A DNA stretch of 64,000 nt from Bedellia somnulentella (GCA_963576735.1 OY755182.1:372001-436000), one strand, 5' to 3'; counted from the stretch's first letter, positions 30,203 through 40,979 are shown. Made by a program: numbers and translations. The notes: generated from the sequence alone by a model not told the origin.

Positions 30203-31620
30203 CAAGAATAGCACTTATTGTCGTGAGTGTATGTATTTATGAAAAGAACACGCATGTCATATATATATCATATTCCGATTCAGAATCTAAACCCATGCTT
30301 AGTGTTATTGAGGTTCAGTTCATACTTACTGAATTACCAAGTCCGTGCAAATAGGACGAAGCTCACACTGAGCGGTACACCTGATGTACGATAATTGCCA
30401 AATGAACGACACGAAACAGTGGCATCCATTATCGAAGATATCAAACCAATTTAGGGCCCCTATGTACACGGCCAGAGCAAACACGGTCAGTCCTAACTGT
30501 CATTCATTATTGACTGAACGTGCCTCATGTGTTTTATATTGATGAAGCTATTCGGTTTTAACTTTAAATATATTTTAGTTTTGTTCATATTTGTTTTCCG
30601 AATACGTCTTAAAATTAGTTTGCACTACAAATGATGATTTTACAAAATCATTTCAATTGGAGACATACTAAATTTAAAAAAAACAGTACAGTCATGTTGC
30701 TATTTTGATATTTTTTTTATAATTTTTAATTGTTGGACAACTATTTCAATTTTGTAGTACAATATTGGCTTACATGTTAACTTATACAAATGTAATACTA
30801 TAATAATATGGAAGGCTCATTCATAAATCTGTAGCGGCGCGATGCCAGTACACAATTACACGCACTACATAGAATCGCTGACAGTTCAAGAAGAATCACA
30901 TTTCACAGCAACACGTAACCAAGCAATATTCGTCACACTCGTCATCGATACAAAACCTATAACCGCGCAATCGAAGTTTCTAATATAGATAATACAGTTT
31001 GACCGCGGTCCCCAGGCATACACCGCCTTCCGGGACATGTTCCCTTTTCCTCCACAAATCTTTAATTTATAAAAAACATTTATAATAGGTTTCTCTTCAA
31101 TCACCTTGTGAAATTAACAACATATTTTATTAAGTAAATAAATAATAAGGAAATTGGAATTGATATCAAGTTTCAACTGAAAGTTTCTCAACAAAACATA
31201 GCAACTTTTCAGCCAACTTCTCGTTGTTTGTCTCCCTACAGTTTCTATTTAAAGCCTCATTATATCAAATACCTTTAACACGATTTTATTTTATGAAATC
31301 CAAAGACTACAATCTATTTGAGGTCATATGATTGTAGGCGACACAATTAGGTTCATTCCCGCACTCTTTATGTCAACTGATTTCGATCTTTCATTTTGTT
31401 TTCAGTCGCCAAATGTTTGTGTACCATAATTACCATTCACTCGCAAAGGTTGACGTCGCGTACTGAATTTTGAGCAGCGTTGATTAAAAATAATGGAACA
31501 TAGAACTGGCCCGTATGACATTTTGTAGATATCAACATTAAAGGGAGGGTTTATCTGCGTTACAGCTGCTTATTGTTGCGAGATATATGTATTTTATTTT
31601 CTTTCTAACGAATGGAAGAA
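30203..31620 (-). repeat. Right arm of the 5.6-kb inverted duplication
   Basis: Mirror of 26045-27340. It begins with the A tail remnant TTATTGTCGTGAGTGTATGT and ends near GCAGCTGCTTATTGTTGCG... It carries a family F insertion (30827-31080) absent from the left arm, and lacks the A insertion at 26653. Confidence 0.9.
30827..31080 (-). repeat. Repeat family F, copy in the right arm
   Basis: Reverse match to 63303-63590. Shared blocks (as minus strand): GTATGCCTGGGGACCGCGGT, ATTGCTTGGTTACGTGTTGC, AAATGTGATTCTTCTTGAAC. No class assigned. Confidence 0.75.
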
Positions 31621-31910
31621 GTTTAATTTATATGTTTACATTTTAATTTTTGTTTGTGCCTCGGATTAAATGCTGAAAGACTGTAGTAAAAACATTTAAG
31701 TTGAAATAGTAAATTGTCGAAATAAGGAAAACGCTTCGGTACGTTACTATGTATCAACAACAAATGTATATTATATTTTATAAAACGTCTGACATTACGA
31801 CATTACAACATTGTTGCTTATTCTCGCCCACTTTTTTCGCACAATAGTAAATTTCCATTTTTCGTGTAAGTTCAAATTACGGAATGAATGTCGCCTCGTA
31901 TGTTGTCATT

Positions 31911-31941
31911 TAATATATATATATATATACATATATATTTA
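31911..31941. repeat. (AT)n microsatellite
   Basis: TAATATATATATATATATAC followed by ATATATATTT. Confidence 0.85.
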
Positions 31942-32108
31942 TAGCGATAGGCCTGCCCCCTATCACGTGAGTACACTGTCTAAGCAAAACGTGGGTACCT
32001 TCTCTGGAAACTAGATGGCGCTTGCCATGTGAGTTCAGGAGTATTGGTACCTCTGCCAACCCCTTCGGGGATAAACGGCGTGGACGTTTATGTTATGTTA
32101 TGTTATAT
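31942..32108 (+). mobile_element. SINE family B, type II body, 5'-truncated
   Basis: GCGATAGGCCTGCCCCCTAT, GGAAACTAGATGGCGCTTGC, CCCCTTCGGGGATAAACGGC, tail GTTTATGTTATGTTATGTTA. Confidence 0.9.
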
Positions 32109-32148
32109 TTATAAATTCTTTGAACCCCAAAATCATAATAACATATTT

Positions 32149-32390
32149 TTAACTGCCATTAATATTAACAACCCAAAACACTTCAAAAATTCCAGAACAA
32201 AACATTAAACCTTTAAACCACAACACCGGACCATCATCAATCTTAAAGTCCTCATCAGAAACACCTTCTAAGCTTGGGGCCGAAATTATTTGAATATTTA
32301 ACAATCCATTCACTCCACTAACATTTTCAAAACATTCCTTACACAATCTATCCTTTTCACTCTTCAAATAAAAAGAAGGGACAGAATAAC
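32149..32390 (-). CDS. Uncharacterised open frame, possible exon or gene remnant
   Basis: About 80 codons open on the minus strand, ending FWVVNINGS. It has no ATG near its start (the first in-frame start-like codon is TTG at 32367). Visible: a CKEC pair, an acidic SDEDFKIDDGP stretch and a hydrophobic end WFKGLMFCSGIFEVFWVVNI. It matches no repeat elsewhere in the window and I do not recognise the protein. It could be a host exon, a retro-copy fragment or chance. Confidence 0.3.
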
Positions 32391-32671
32391 TAACTTTTTG
32401 AATGAATTTTTAAGAATAAATAAGAGTCTCTGATTGGCTGTTTGCGTGTCTACGGAATGGTCGTTCTAATGCGAGAATGCTCACGAAATTAAACGCAGTA
32501 TTTTACAGTGGGACGTCGATTGAACTGAAAAGGAATTTCAACTTCCATTTTCATTTTTAGTGAAAAAGTTTACATAACTGCCCAGTTTGTTTACTTGCAG
32601 TTGAACGTGTCAATGAGCCATTTATAAGAGGATGAAAAAGGCGTTTTTAAAATACATGGAATTTTATTTTA

Positions 32672-32903
32672 GCGGTGTAGTGTCAGCTTAGAATAGCACT
32701 ACCCCATTTCTAACGAAGGGTGTACGTAAGAGGCGTCTTACGGTATTGGGTTTTTGAGGGATTTTTGGGCGATGCGGTTGGAGACCTTTATTTCACCATC
32801 CTCGTTTCCCCACGGAACTTCCAGAAGTGGCTGAGATTTTTTTCATTTCTTAGCTCTGGCTACCCCTTCTAGGGATTTATAGCCGAGAGTATATGTATGT
32901 ATT
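32672..32903 (+). mobile_element. SINE family A, subfamily I
   Basis: GCGGTGTAGTGTCAGCTTAG to GAGAGTATATGTATGTATTT, with a deletion after GGTTGGAGACC. Confidence 0.9.
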
Positions 32904-32951
32904 TGTACAGAGATTACCGTCGTATTTTTGTACGTTTTAAATTGAATGTAA

Positions 32952-33180
32952 GCTGTTTAGTATCGGCTTTAAATAGCACTCATTACTTTCTTAACTGACC
33001 GGCGGTGTCGTATAAAGCGACGTTGATTTTAAGTGATTGTTGTGCGATGAGTTTTGAGACTTAACGCCAACCAGCATCTTTTTTCCATAATTTCTTCATC
33101 GTCTATCGTTGAGTGACTTCAAATTATATTTCTCTGGCTACCTATTATAATGAATTCCATAGGATGTAATGTGTATGTTA
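32952..33180 (+). mobile_element. SINE family A, old degenerate copy
   Basis: GCTGTTTAGTATCGGCTTTA, AGTGATTGTTGTGCGATGAG, TCTCTGGCTACCTATTATAA. Confidence 0.72.
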
Positions 33181-33243
33181 AAAGGCCATTAAAACAATAA
33201 ATAATTTTTACAACAACGAAAAGATATTATTTCCCAGAGTAGC

Positions 33244-33367
33244 ATACATACACACAAGTAATCACGGTCATAAATCCCAAAAAGCCAATTAGTAGCCAGA
33301 GCTTTAGAACTAAAAACTCTTCAGCATCATTTGGAAGTCGATGGGGGAAAAGATGATAGAAATAAAA
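33244..33367 (-). mobile_element. SINE family A, subfamily III, 5'-truncated
   Basis: CATACATACACACAAGTAAT, CATAAATCCCAAAAAGCCAA, GATGGGGGAAAAGATGATAG. Confidence 0.8.
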
Positions 33368-33441
33368 GACACACACTAGAGCCCGGAGTAAAATTTAAAG
33401 AAGGAGAAGAAATAACACATATTAGGTCATTTACACAAAAT

Positions 33442-33595
33442 ATACATACATATACTCACGGCTATAAATCCCTAGAAGGGGTAGCCAGAAGAAATTCATC
33501 AGCCAGTTTTGGAAAATTGAGTAAGGAAAAGATGGTAAAGTAAAGGTTGTTGATAATGGGTCTCCAACCGCATCGCCCAAAAATCCCTTAAAAGC
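33442..33595 (-). mobile_element. SINE family A, subfamily I, 5'-truncated
   Basis: Tail, CCCTAGAAGGGGTAGCCAGA (then a small deletion), GTCTCCAACCGCATCGCCCA, stopping at CCTTAAAAGC. Confidence 0.88.
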
Positions 33596-33950
33596 TCTTT
33601 AACAATAAACACTGCTGACGTAATCGAACACAAAAATCCCGTACTGTAATGAAAATGAAATAGTAAAAATGTTGCTGAGAGCAGTTTCCATGATGAGTAA
33701 TGCAATTATCACGAAATAAAATTAAATTAACTCATATTATTTTCTGAGTAAACTGCAAAAGCGTATGCCTTTCAAAGAAGGTTGACTCTTGAATTCTATT
33801 ACAGTTTCAAGTTAAAATAATTATTGCGTTATTTTATTTATGTCTTGCAAAAAATGTTAAGGAATAAAATATTACGAAATGGTCTTGTTCGCAGCTGTAC
33901 TATTCTACTGTACTTTTATCAAACTAAACATAACGTGTTAACGGTTAAGT
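33596..33950. other. Unassigned sequence
   Basis: Nothing recognisable. Confidence 0.5.
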
Positions 33951-34103
33951 AATAAATAAAGAATAAATAAAGGAAAGAAAAATTTCGACACAGGCGGGAA
34001 TTTTTTATATATAAATATCGAAATTGTTCTTTCCTTTATTTATTCTTTATTTATTAGTAATAATCCCCACATGAGGTTTTCATAAACAAAAAGATTTAAA
34101 TTA
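33951..34103. mobile_element. Family C fold-back: two opposed tails
   Basis: 33951-33999 is the tail plus tRNA acceptor end in reverse (AAATTTCGACACAGGCGGGA). 34018-34103 is the tail forward (TCTTTCCTTTATTTATTCTT then TAATAATCCCCACATGAGG). The two can pair over about 40 bases around a loop of ~20 bases. Most of the tRNA-like block is missing. Confidence 0.82.
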
Positions 34104-34550
34104 TGTGTTGCTTAAGTCTTTATATTGTGTCAACTATTTGGGACAGTTTTGTTCGGAAAAGTTTGTCTCTGTTTCTAGTAACGAAACCACCAATACACTT
34201 CATAAGTTTTCTAATTATAGAAAATAAAAGAACGGATTCTACACACAATAAACAATAGTCTATAATAGAGGAAGCAGCAATTATGAAAAACTATCCAATT
34301 ATTTGCTTCAGAAAATAAAAAGATGAAAGATCTCAAACTGTTCACAGCTCGTTAATTTTAAGCACGTCGAGAAATCATCGCGTCCCGGACATCCTTAACA
34401 ACATCACTAATTAGAAGGAACATCAAACAACTACATCTTTATTTGGATGTGTCGGTTAAAAATGAGAGGTGACTAATTAGTAATTAGTAACTGTTGTTTT
34501 ATTTGAAACGATGGATATGTTTGTCTCTTTTTACTTTTAATACTCAAACT
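34104..34550. other. Unassigned sequence
   Basis: Nothing recognisable. Confidence 0.5.
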
Positions 34551-34600
34551 CAAACGTTGACGCTGTGTATCCCCGAAGGGGTTGGCAGAAGTACTTTTGA
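34551..34600 (-). mobile_element. SINE family B, 3'-end fragment
   Basis: GTTGACGCTGTGTATCCCCG then AAGGGGTTGGCAGAAGTAC; only about 50 bp. Confidence 0.78.
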
Positions 34601-34746
34601 TAGTTGGCTTTTCTATAACTAATCATTTTACAATTCAAAACCCTATGGCTAAAGAAGCTTTTCATAACAGTGAATTGATAAGCATTAACATTGGCATCAT
34701 ATAGTCACTGTTTACCCCAATGGTAGTTATATGTATGCTTTAAAAA

Positions 34747-34978
34747 TAATACTTACGGCTATGAATCCCTTGAAGGGGTAACCAGAGCTAGGGAATTAGA
34801 AATTCCGCAGCCACTTTTGGAAGTTGTCTGGGGAAAAGATAGTGGAATAAAGGTTGTTGGTGATGGGTCTCCAACCGCATCGCCCAAAAATTTCTTAGAA
34901 AGCCCCAATACCGTTAGTCGCCTCTTACGTACACCCACCGGAAAAAATGGGGTAGTGCTATTCTAAGCCGACACTACA
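34747..34978 (-). mobile_element. SINE family A, subfamily I
   Basis: ATACTTACGGCTATGAATCC, GTTGTTGGTGATGGGTCTCC, ending GCCGACACTACACA. The (ATAC)n tail is worn away. Confidence 0.9.
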
Positions 34979-35223
34979 CAAATACAAAAAGTTTATTCAA
35001 GAAAAGCGTTCAATTATAATTATTATAATGGTTTATAAACAAAAACTGTGCTTATAACTAATAATAAAATGTAAAATAAAATAAAACGTCATGTTCATCG
35101 ACATAGTCCTCCTCCAAATATTTTATAACTACCAGTCTTGCACAGTTTCTTCCACCGGCTTCCCTATACATAAATAAAATAAAAAAAAAATAATTAAAAA
35201 TTGTCTTTTTACACATACAACAA

Positions 35224-35428
35224 GGGTGTACGTAAGAGGCAACTAACGGTATTGGGGCTTTAAAGGGATTATTGGGCGATGCGGTTGGAGACCCATTACC
35301 AACAACCTTTATTTTACCATCTTTTCCCCACTCAACTTTCCAAATGTGGCTGAGGAATTTCTCATTCCTTAGCTTTGGCTACCCCATCTAGGGATTTATA
35401 GCCGTGAGTATATGTATGTATGTATGTA
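35224..35428 (+). mobile_element. SINE family A, 5'-truncated, in LINE G 3' UTR
   Basis: Starts GGGTGTACGTAAGAGGCAAC, ends in the (GTAT)n tail. The other G copy (49288) shows the empty site ACATACAACAAAAAATCTAT, so the insertion point is exact: ACATACAACA then A, resuming ACAAAAAATCTA. Confidence 0.93.
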
Positions 35429-35913
35429 ACAAAAAATCTATATAACAATACAGTGAAAAGAAGTTAAAAAAGAAGAACTAATTAAATAACATAAAAAAAA
35501 AGACAAAATGGTTACGAGCTCGGTCTAACCACTTAAAGCGGATAGCTCCGGTTTTCAGCTCTAACCAATACTTAAAAAACTAACTTAGAACTAAACACAC
35601 AAAATAACATACACACATACTAATATATTTTTAGCCAATAGCTAATACAATATGTGGGTATTTTTGGGTATATGTGCCTTATACATAAAAAGATGACATT
35701 TGTGCAAAATTCTTAATATTTACAAATGAAAATTATAGGTATGAAGTATGTTCAAAACAAAAATAAAAACAAATGATACTCTTTTGCGTCCTAATGAATA
35801 CTTACACACAGGTGCACATATATAGTTATAGCACATATGACATACATAATAGATATAGTATATATACATATAAGAAAAAAAGAAACGGCTGAAAATGAAA
35901 GCTGCTGAAAGAT

Positions 35914-36157
35914 GCTGTGTAGTGTCGGCTTAGAATATCACTACCCCATTTCTTCCGGTGGGTGTACGTAAGAGGCGACTAACGGTATTGGGGCTTTTAA
36001 GCGATTTTTGGGCGATGCGTTTGGAGACCCATCACCAACAACCTTTATTTTTACCATCTTTTCCCCACTATCATTTCCAAAAGTGGCTGAGGAATTTCTA
36101 ATTCCTTAGCTCTGGCTACCCCTTCTAGGGATTTACAGCCGTGAGTATATGCATGTA
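35914..36157 (+). mobile_element. SINE family A, subfamily I, full length
   Basis: GCTGTGTAGTGTCGGCTTAG to GTGAGTATATGCATGTAAG. Confidence 0.93.
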
Positions 36158-36229
36158 AGAAAAAGAAAAAGTAAAAAAAACTCATTCGATATTGGAAGCA
36201 CAACCATAGGGAACAGCAAATTCATTGAA

Positions 36230-36415
36230 CTACGATAATAACAGCCATTTGCGTAGTTTTTGTCTGAAGGTGTGAATAGACTGAGCATTTTTAATTGGCG
36301 GCGGAATGACGTTCCAGCATTTTGAGGCTGTTATTTTAAAAGAACCCTTAGTCCTACTAAGTTTGTGCTTCGGTATTATTAGAATGCTGCAGTTCACTTT
36401 GTAGAAAGCATACAA
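36230..36415 (-). CDS. Non-LTR reverse transcriptase C-terminal fragment
   Basis: 61 codons ending KLRKWLLLS. The segment SFKITASKCWNVIPPPIKNA then SIHTFRQKLRKWLL has the pattern of the C-terminus of many CR1/jockey-type LINE enzymes (F-x-A-x-WN-x-LP-x-x-I ... S-x-x-TF-x-x-x-L). Catalytic parts are absent. Remnant of LINE G. Confidence 0.65.
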   Translation of the reverse strand: MYAFYKVNCSILIIPKHKLSRTKGSFKITASKCWNVIPPPIKNAQSIHTFRQKLRKWLLLS

Positions 36416-36434
36416 ATTGACAAATCAAAATAAA

Positions 36435-36802
36435 TAAACATAACATAAACGTTCACGCCGTTTATCCCCGAAGGGGTTGGCAGAGGTACCAATACTTCTG
36501 AACTCACATGGCAAGCGCCATCTAGTTTCCAGAGAAGGTTCCCACGTTTTGCTTAGACAGTGTACTCACGTGATAGGGGGCAGGCCTATCGCCGTTTTGT
36601 ACGAATACACTGTCACATGACTAAGTACAACTCTGCCATGTGGGTTTCCTCACGATGTTTTCCCTCACCGTTAGCAACCATGATAAATTAAACCACACAT
36701 ATGACTTCAGAAAAGACAAATTGGTGTAGGCCCGTCCCAGGATTGGAACTCACGCCCTTCTGTTTTCGGGCGGGTGTTCTACCCACTGGACTATCATGTC
36801 GC
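36435..36802 (-). mobile_element. SINE family B, head type II, full length
   Basis: (ATGTT)n tail in reverse (AACATAACATAAACGTTCAC), GAGAAGGTTCCCACGTTTTG, then the head, whose minus strand reads GACATGATAGTCCAGTGGGT and GTGAGTTCCAATCCTGGGAC. The head differs from type I while the body is shared. Confidence 0.93.
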
Positions 36803-37706
36803 TAAAAATCAAAATCTAAAACATATATTACAATACAATGTACAGTATCTAAAAATAACTAAAACTTCTAATTCCAAAACTATTTGTAGTGAATCTTTGA
36901 GGACTTTCAGCACTCTAAGCAAACGCTTTACGCTAAAGTACGTCACAATGAAAAACTGTCAAACTGTCATAGTCCGGTGCAGCGCTCGAACCGAACAACT
37001 TTAAGCACTAAAAGTTTTATAAGTCGTCCGATAGTGGTTGACTTGTGACGTCACAGCGTAGACAAGGTAAATTGTAACACGGCTGAAATGAAGTGTTATG
37101 TTAATTGTATGTAAATGTGCTAGAATTGTTACTCCGTAAATAGGTCAGTTATGAATATTCCGACGTGATGTAGTTTCCATTATATTGTTATTTTTCATTC
37201 TGTACGTTTATTTTCGGATGTGTTTTGTTTTGTATTCGTATTTTAAATTTTTTATATTCTTATGCGAGATTTTCCAAAGTTTGTGCTAAAAATATGATAC
37301 AATGGTATTTTATTAACTTAGCGTAAACAATTACGCTTACTCACACTGTACTGTACTGTGTACTGTCAGAGGTATGTTAGGGACCAAATTATGTGATAGA
37401 TTAATGTAGTAAGGCAATGATTTTGTTATTATACATTCATGTTACTTTTTATTGATTGTTGTTATTTTTTGGTTTCTTTTAATACTTGCAGCGAAAATAT
37501 GATTATAGCAAATCGTGGTTACGTGGCCAAGCAACCAATATCAATATTAAATATATATTCATTAGTATCAAAAGCTAAAAGCTGACTTGAACTAAAATAT
37601 TTGAAAATCTGGTCAGTGTTTCAAAATCAATTCCTTAGGCAATTAGAAAAATGATGCAAATAGGTATTTCACCTTTAGCCATAAACCTTAAAAAGCTTGA
37701 TGTAAC
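36803..37706. other. Unassigned, mostly unique-looking sequence
   Basis: No repeat or convincing frame. The 76-codon plus frame at 36774-37004 starts inside the SINE head and is not called. Confidence 0.5.
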
Positions 37707-37945
37707 ACATACATATACTCACGGCTATATTTCCCTAGAAGGGGTAGCCAGAGCTAAGGAATTATAAATTCCTCAGCCACTTTTGGAAGTTGAGTGGGGA
37801 AAAGATGGTAAATAAAGGTTTTTGGTGATGGGTCTCTAACCGCATCGCCCAAAAATCAAATAAAAAGCCCCAATACCTTAAGTCGCCTCTTACGACACCC
37901 GTGGGTAGAAAAGGGTAGCGACATTCTAAGCCGGCACTACACGGC
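37707..37945 (-). mobile_element. SINE family A, full length, mosaic of I and III
   Basis: CATACATATACTCACGGCTA, CCTAGAAGGGGTAGCC (type I), ending GACACCCGTGGGTAGAAAAG and GCCGGCACTACACGGC (type III). Confidence 0.93.
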
Positions 37946-38504
37946 AAAAAATAACACTTTAATATAATATAACACTGCAGAAAACTCGGGAAGTATAAAA
38001 AGTTACAGCAAACAAAACAGATAATTTTTCACGGCTGTAATTTGAAGGCTCTTGGATAAAGAAGTTATTAACAAACCTTTTTGTATCATTTAAAAGAATC
38101 TGATTAATACTCTGATAATGGAATGAATAAAACTGGCAATGTGAATGATGAATAACGAAAATTTTTCGTCCAAACTTTTCCATCGAACTTTGAATGAGGG
38201 AGAAATGATTCGTGACTTTTTACTTGCGAGCTTTCTTAGTCTTTGGGAAATATTTTAGACGATTTGTGTTTTACATGGATTTCTTGCTAAGAGTTGTTTG
38301 ACGCAAAACTTCTATAACTTTTGTCTATCTGTCTTGTCTCGTCTTTAGAAGACAAAGTGACATAATCTGAGTCCACTGACACTTATTTGTACATGCTTGT
38401 TTATTTTACAGTTTGCTTTTTGAATAAGTTGATTTTAACAAGTTAGAGACCATATTGCTTTCATAAAATGTATGAAATACCATATGTATAGAATATAAAA
38501 GAAT
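37946..38504. other. Unassigned sequence
   Basis: Nothing recognisable. Confidence 0.5.
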
Positions 38505-38515
38505 AACTCTTCATT

Positions 38516-38629
38516 TATTATTACCATCTTTTCTCAAATCAACTTCAAAAAGTAACTGAGGAATTTCTCATTCCAAAGCTCTGGCTAACCCGTTAAGGGA
38601 TTTATAGCCGTGAGTATATTTATGTATGT
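38516..38629 (+). mobile_element. SINE family A, subfamily II, 5'-truncated insertion
   Basis: ATTATTACCATCTTTTCTCA to GTGAGTATATTTATGTATGT. The exact 11-bp AACTCTTCATT at 38505-38515 and 38630-38640 flanks it. Confidence 0.94.
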
Positions 38630-38744
38630 AACTCTTCATTGTACATCAAACACAAATTTACAAAAATATGATAATATGATCAAACAGTTTACAGTGAGGT
38701 ACAATGGGCGATACAATTTGTTTACGAAACTAAACATAAAATTA

Positions 38745-38880
38745 CTGCTTTAAATTCCATAAAAGGTTTAGAGTAAGTAATTATTTAGCATTTCTTGAGT
38801 AGGGAAACGATTGTCAAAGAAAGGTGATGGATTTTCAGCCACTTCGCCTTACCATAACCTTTTATAACACCGCTGAAAGG
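38745..38880 (-). mobile_element. SINE family A, very decayed
   Basis: TTAAATTCCATAAAAGGTTT, AAGGTGATGGATTTTCAGCC then ACTTCGCC. Low identity. Confidence 0.5.
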
Positions 38881-38964
38881 AATTAATACCTTTTATTTAT
38901 CCTAAACCTGTCACTACAAAGTAATTAATATTTGAAAATTACAAATAGTTGTGTGAATGTAAAA

Positions 38965-39242
38965 TTACAGACATATACTCACGGCTATAAATCCCTAAAA
39001 GGGGTAGCCAGAGCAAAGGGTTAGAAATTCCACAGCCACTTTTGGAAATTATGTGAGAAAAATATGATAAAATAAAGGTTGTTGGTGATGGGTCTCCAAC
39101 TGCAACGCCCGAAAATCTATTTCATCCAACAACCTTTATTTTACCATTCTTTCCCCACTTAACTCTAAAAGTGGCTGAGGAATTTCTAATGCCTTAGCTC
39201 TGGCTACGCTTTCTAGGGATTTATTGCCGTGAGTATATGTAC
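38965..39242. mobile_element. Head-to-head pair of SINE A copies sharing one target duplication
   Basis: A minus copy (38966-39118, tail outward at left) meets a plus copy (39124-39242, tail outward at right). The 9-bp AATGTAAAA occurs at 38956-38964 and 39243-39251, outside both tails, so the pair looks like one insertion event. Arms 38970-39084 and 39127-39242 pair imperfectly. Simple twin priming would not put a 3' tail at both ends. Confidence 0.85.
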
Positions 39243-39525
39243 AATGTAAAAAAAGCTTAGTTATTTTGAATTTCTAAAAAAACATCAAATTTTCCGTGAC
39301 CCTCGCTCTCGGAAACTCCAGTACCAGTTATTTTGATATCAGCCAACAAAGCCACTCAGACTCTGATCAAAGGCTATTATTAATAACGCGGGTATTAACG
39401 AGCGCCATTTGTCTGTGTTTATTTATAAAGATGGAGACTTCAATCATGTTGCGGTAGCGATAAATTTATTGAAACAACAAAGTTAGCTTAATTTACGGAT
39501 TTAATATGCCATAATTTATAGTTTG

Positions 39526-39654
39526 TCACCATCACAAACGATACTTTATTTCTACCATCTTCTCCCCTATCAACTTCCAAATGTGGCTAAAAATTTTTTT
39601 GCTCTGACAATCTGGGTAACCTTTTTTGGGATTTTTGCCGTAAGTATATGTGTG
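39526..39654 (+). mobile_element. SINE family A, subfamily III, 5'-truncated
   Basis: CACCATCACAAACGATACTT, TCTTCTCCCCTATCAACTTC, ending GCCGTAAGTATATGTGT. Directly followed by another A copy. Confidence 0.85.
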
Positions 39655-39655
39655 T

Positions 39656-39898
39656 GCCGTGTAGTGCCGGCTTAGAATGTCGCTACCCCTTTCTACCCAC
39701 GGGTGTCGTAAGAGACGACTAAGGGTATTGGGGCTTTTTATTGGATTTTTGGGCGATGCGGTTGGAGACCCATCACCATAAACCTTTATTTTTACCATCT
39801 TTTCCCCACTCAACTTCCAAAAGTTGCTGAGGAATTTATAATTCCTTAGCTCTGGTTACCCCTTCTAGGGAAATATAGCCGTGAGTATATGTATGTAT
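39656..39898 (+). mobile_element. SINE family A, full length, mosaic of III and I
   Basis: GCCGTGTAGTGCCGGCTTAG, TTTCTACCCACGGGTGTCGT, then a type I 3' part, tail GTATATGTATGTATCTATGT. Tandem to the preceding copy. Confidence 0.92.
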
Positions 39899-40332
39899 CT
39901 ATGTATATTATATTTAGTAACCTCCTAGCTAGTTACTAGGTGATTTTATGAGTTGTTTTTTTACAGGTCAATTGAGCCTGTCTAAAATAACTGTATTACC
40001 ATAAATTATATCAGAGGACATATTATACAGGTCAAGTTAGCCCCTAGAAAAGTTCAATGACCTCTGGTAAGGAATAATAAGTAGACGGTATAAGTAATAA
40101 ATATATAAAATACATATAAATAGCATCCAAGACTAAGGAACACACAAATTATATTCGCCATTTAAATGAATGCTCTCAGCGGGTTTGAAACCCACGCACT
40201 CGAAACCCCTTAGGTCAATCACCTGCAAAGCCACATTTAAAAATACTTATGAATAACACCAACATTCATGAACAAAACATACGTTTTTGTATGGTTTTGT
40301 TCCTTGAAGATAGGTAAAAAAAATATGATTCT
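39899..40332. other. Unassigned, with a possible tRNA-like fragment
   Basis: On the minus strand 40240-40168 reads TGTGGCTTTGCAGGTGATTG and GTGGGTTTCAAACCCGCTGA, loosely A- and B-box-like. Too weak to name. Confidence 0.35.
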
Positions 40333-40583
40333 TACATACACACATACATATACTCACGGCTATAAAACCCTAAAAGGGGTAGCCAGAGCTGAGAAATTAG
40401 AAATTTCTCAGCTACTTTTGGAAGTTGAGTGGGGAAAAAATGGTAGAATAAAGGTTGTTGGTGATGGGTCTCCAACCGCATCGCCCAAAAATCCCTTAAA
40501 AAGCCCCAATACCGTTAGTCGCCTCTTACGTACACCCACCGGAAGAAATGGGGTAGTGCTATTCTAAGCCGACACTACACAGC
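40333..40583 (-). mobile_element. SINE family A, subfamily I, full length
   Basis: CATACACACATACATATACT, CCTAAAAGGGGTAGCC, GTTGTTGGTGATGGGTCTCC, ending GCCGACACTACACAGC. ATTCTT on both sides may be a short duplication. Confidence 0.94.
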
Positions 40584-40740
40584 TATTCTTTCTTATAAAT
40601 TTTAATAACACATTAAATAGGTTAGAAATTTGCCCTTTCATAATTTCTTGTAACTTTATTTAAACATTCGATTCATTGCAAAACCTGTTCTGTCACCGCC
40701 TTTTGTTAATATTCAAATATCACTTGTCCCTTACTCTCTA

Positions 40741-40979
40741 CAAATACTCACAGTCATAAATCCCTTCAAGGGGTAGCCAGAACTTCAGAGCTACAAACTT
40801 CTCAGCAACATTTAGAAAGTTGAAAGGGGAGAAGATGGTAGAAATAAAGTATCTTTGGTGATGGGTCTCCAACCACATCGCCAAAAACCCACTTCGGAAA
40901 TCCCAATACCCCTAGTCGCCTCTTTTGAAACCCGTTGGTAGAAAGGAGTAGTGACATTCTACGCCGGCACTATACAGCA
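40741..40979 (-). mobile_element. SINE family A, subfamily III, full length
   Basis: AAATACTCACAGTCATAAAT, AGTTGAAAGGGGAGAAGATG, ending GCCGGCACTATACAGC. Confidence 0.92.

Larger units (their letters stand above)
35195..36415 (-). mobile_element. LINE 3' end (family G) with two A insertions
   Basis: The minus-strand reading starts with a reverse transcriptase C-terminus (36415-36230) and runs through a long 3' UTR to GTATGTGTAAAAAGACAATT. The same UTR occurs at 49254-49975 (shared GACAAAATGGTTACGAGCTC, TTAGCCAATAGCTAATACAA). The A copies at 35224 and 35914 interrupt it. Confidence 0.75.
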
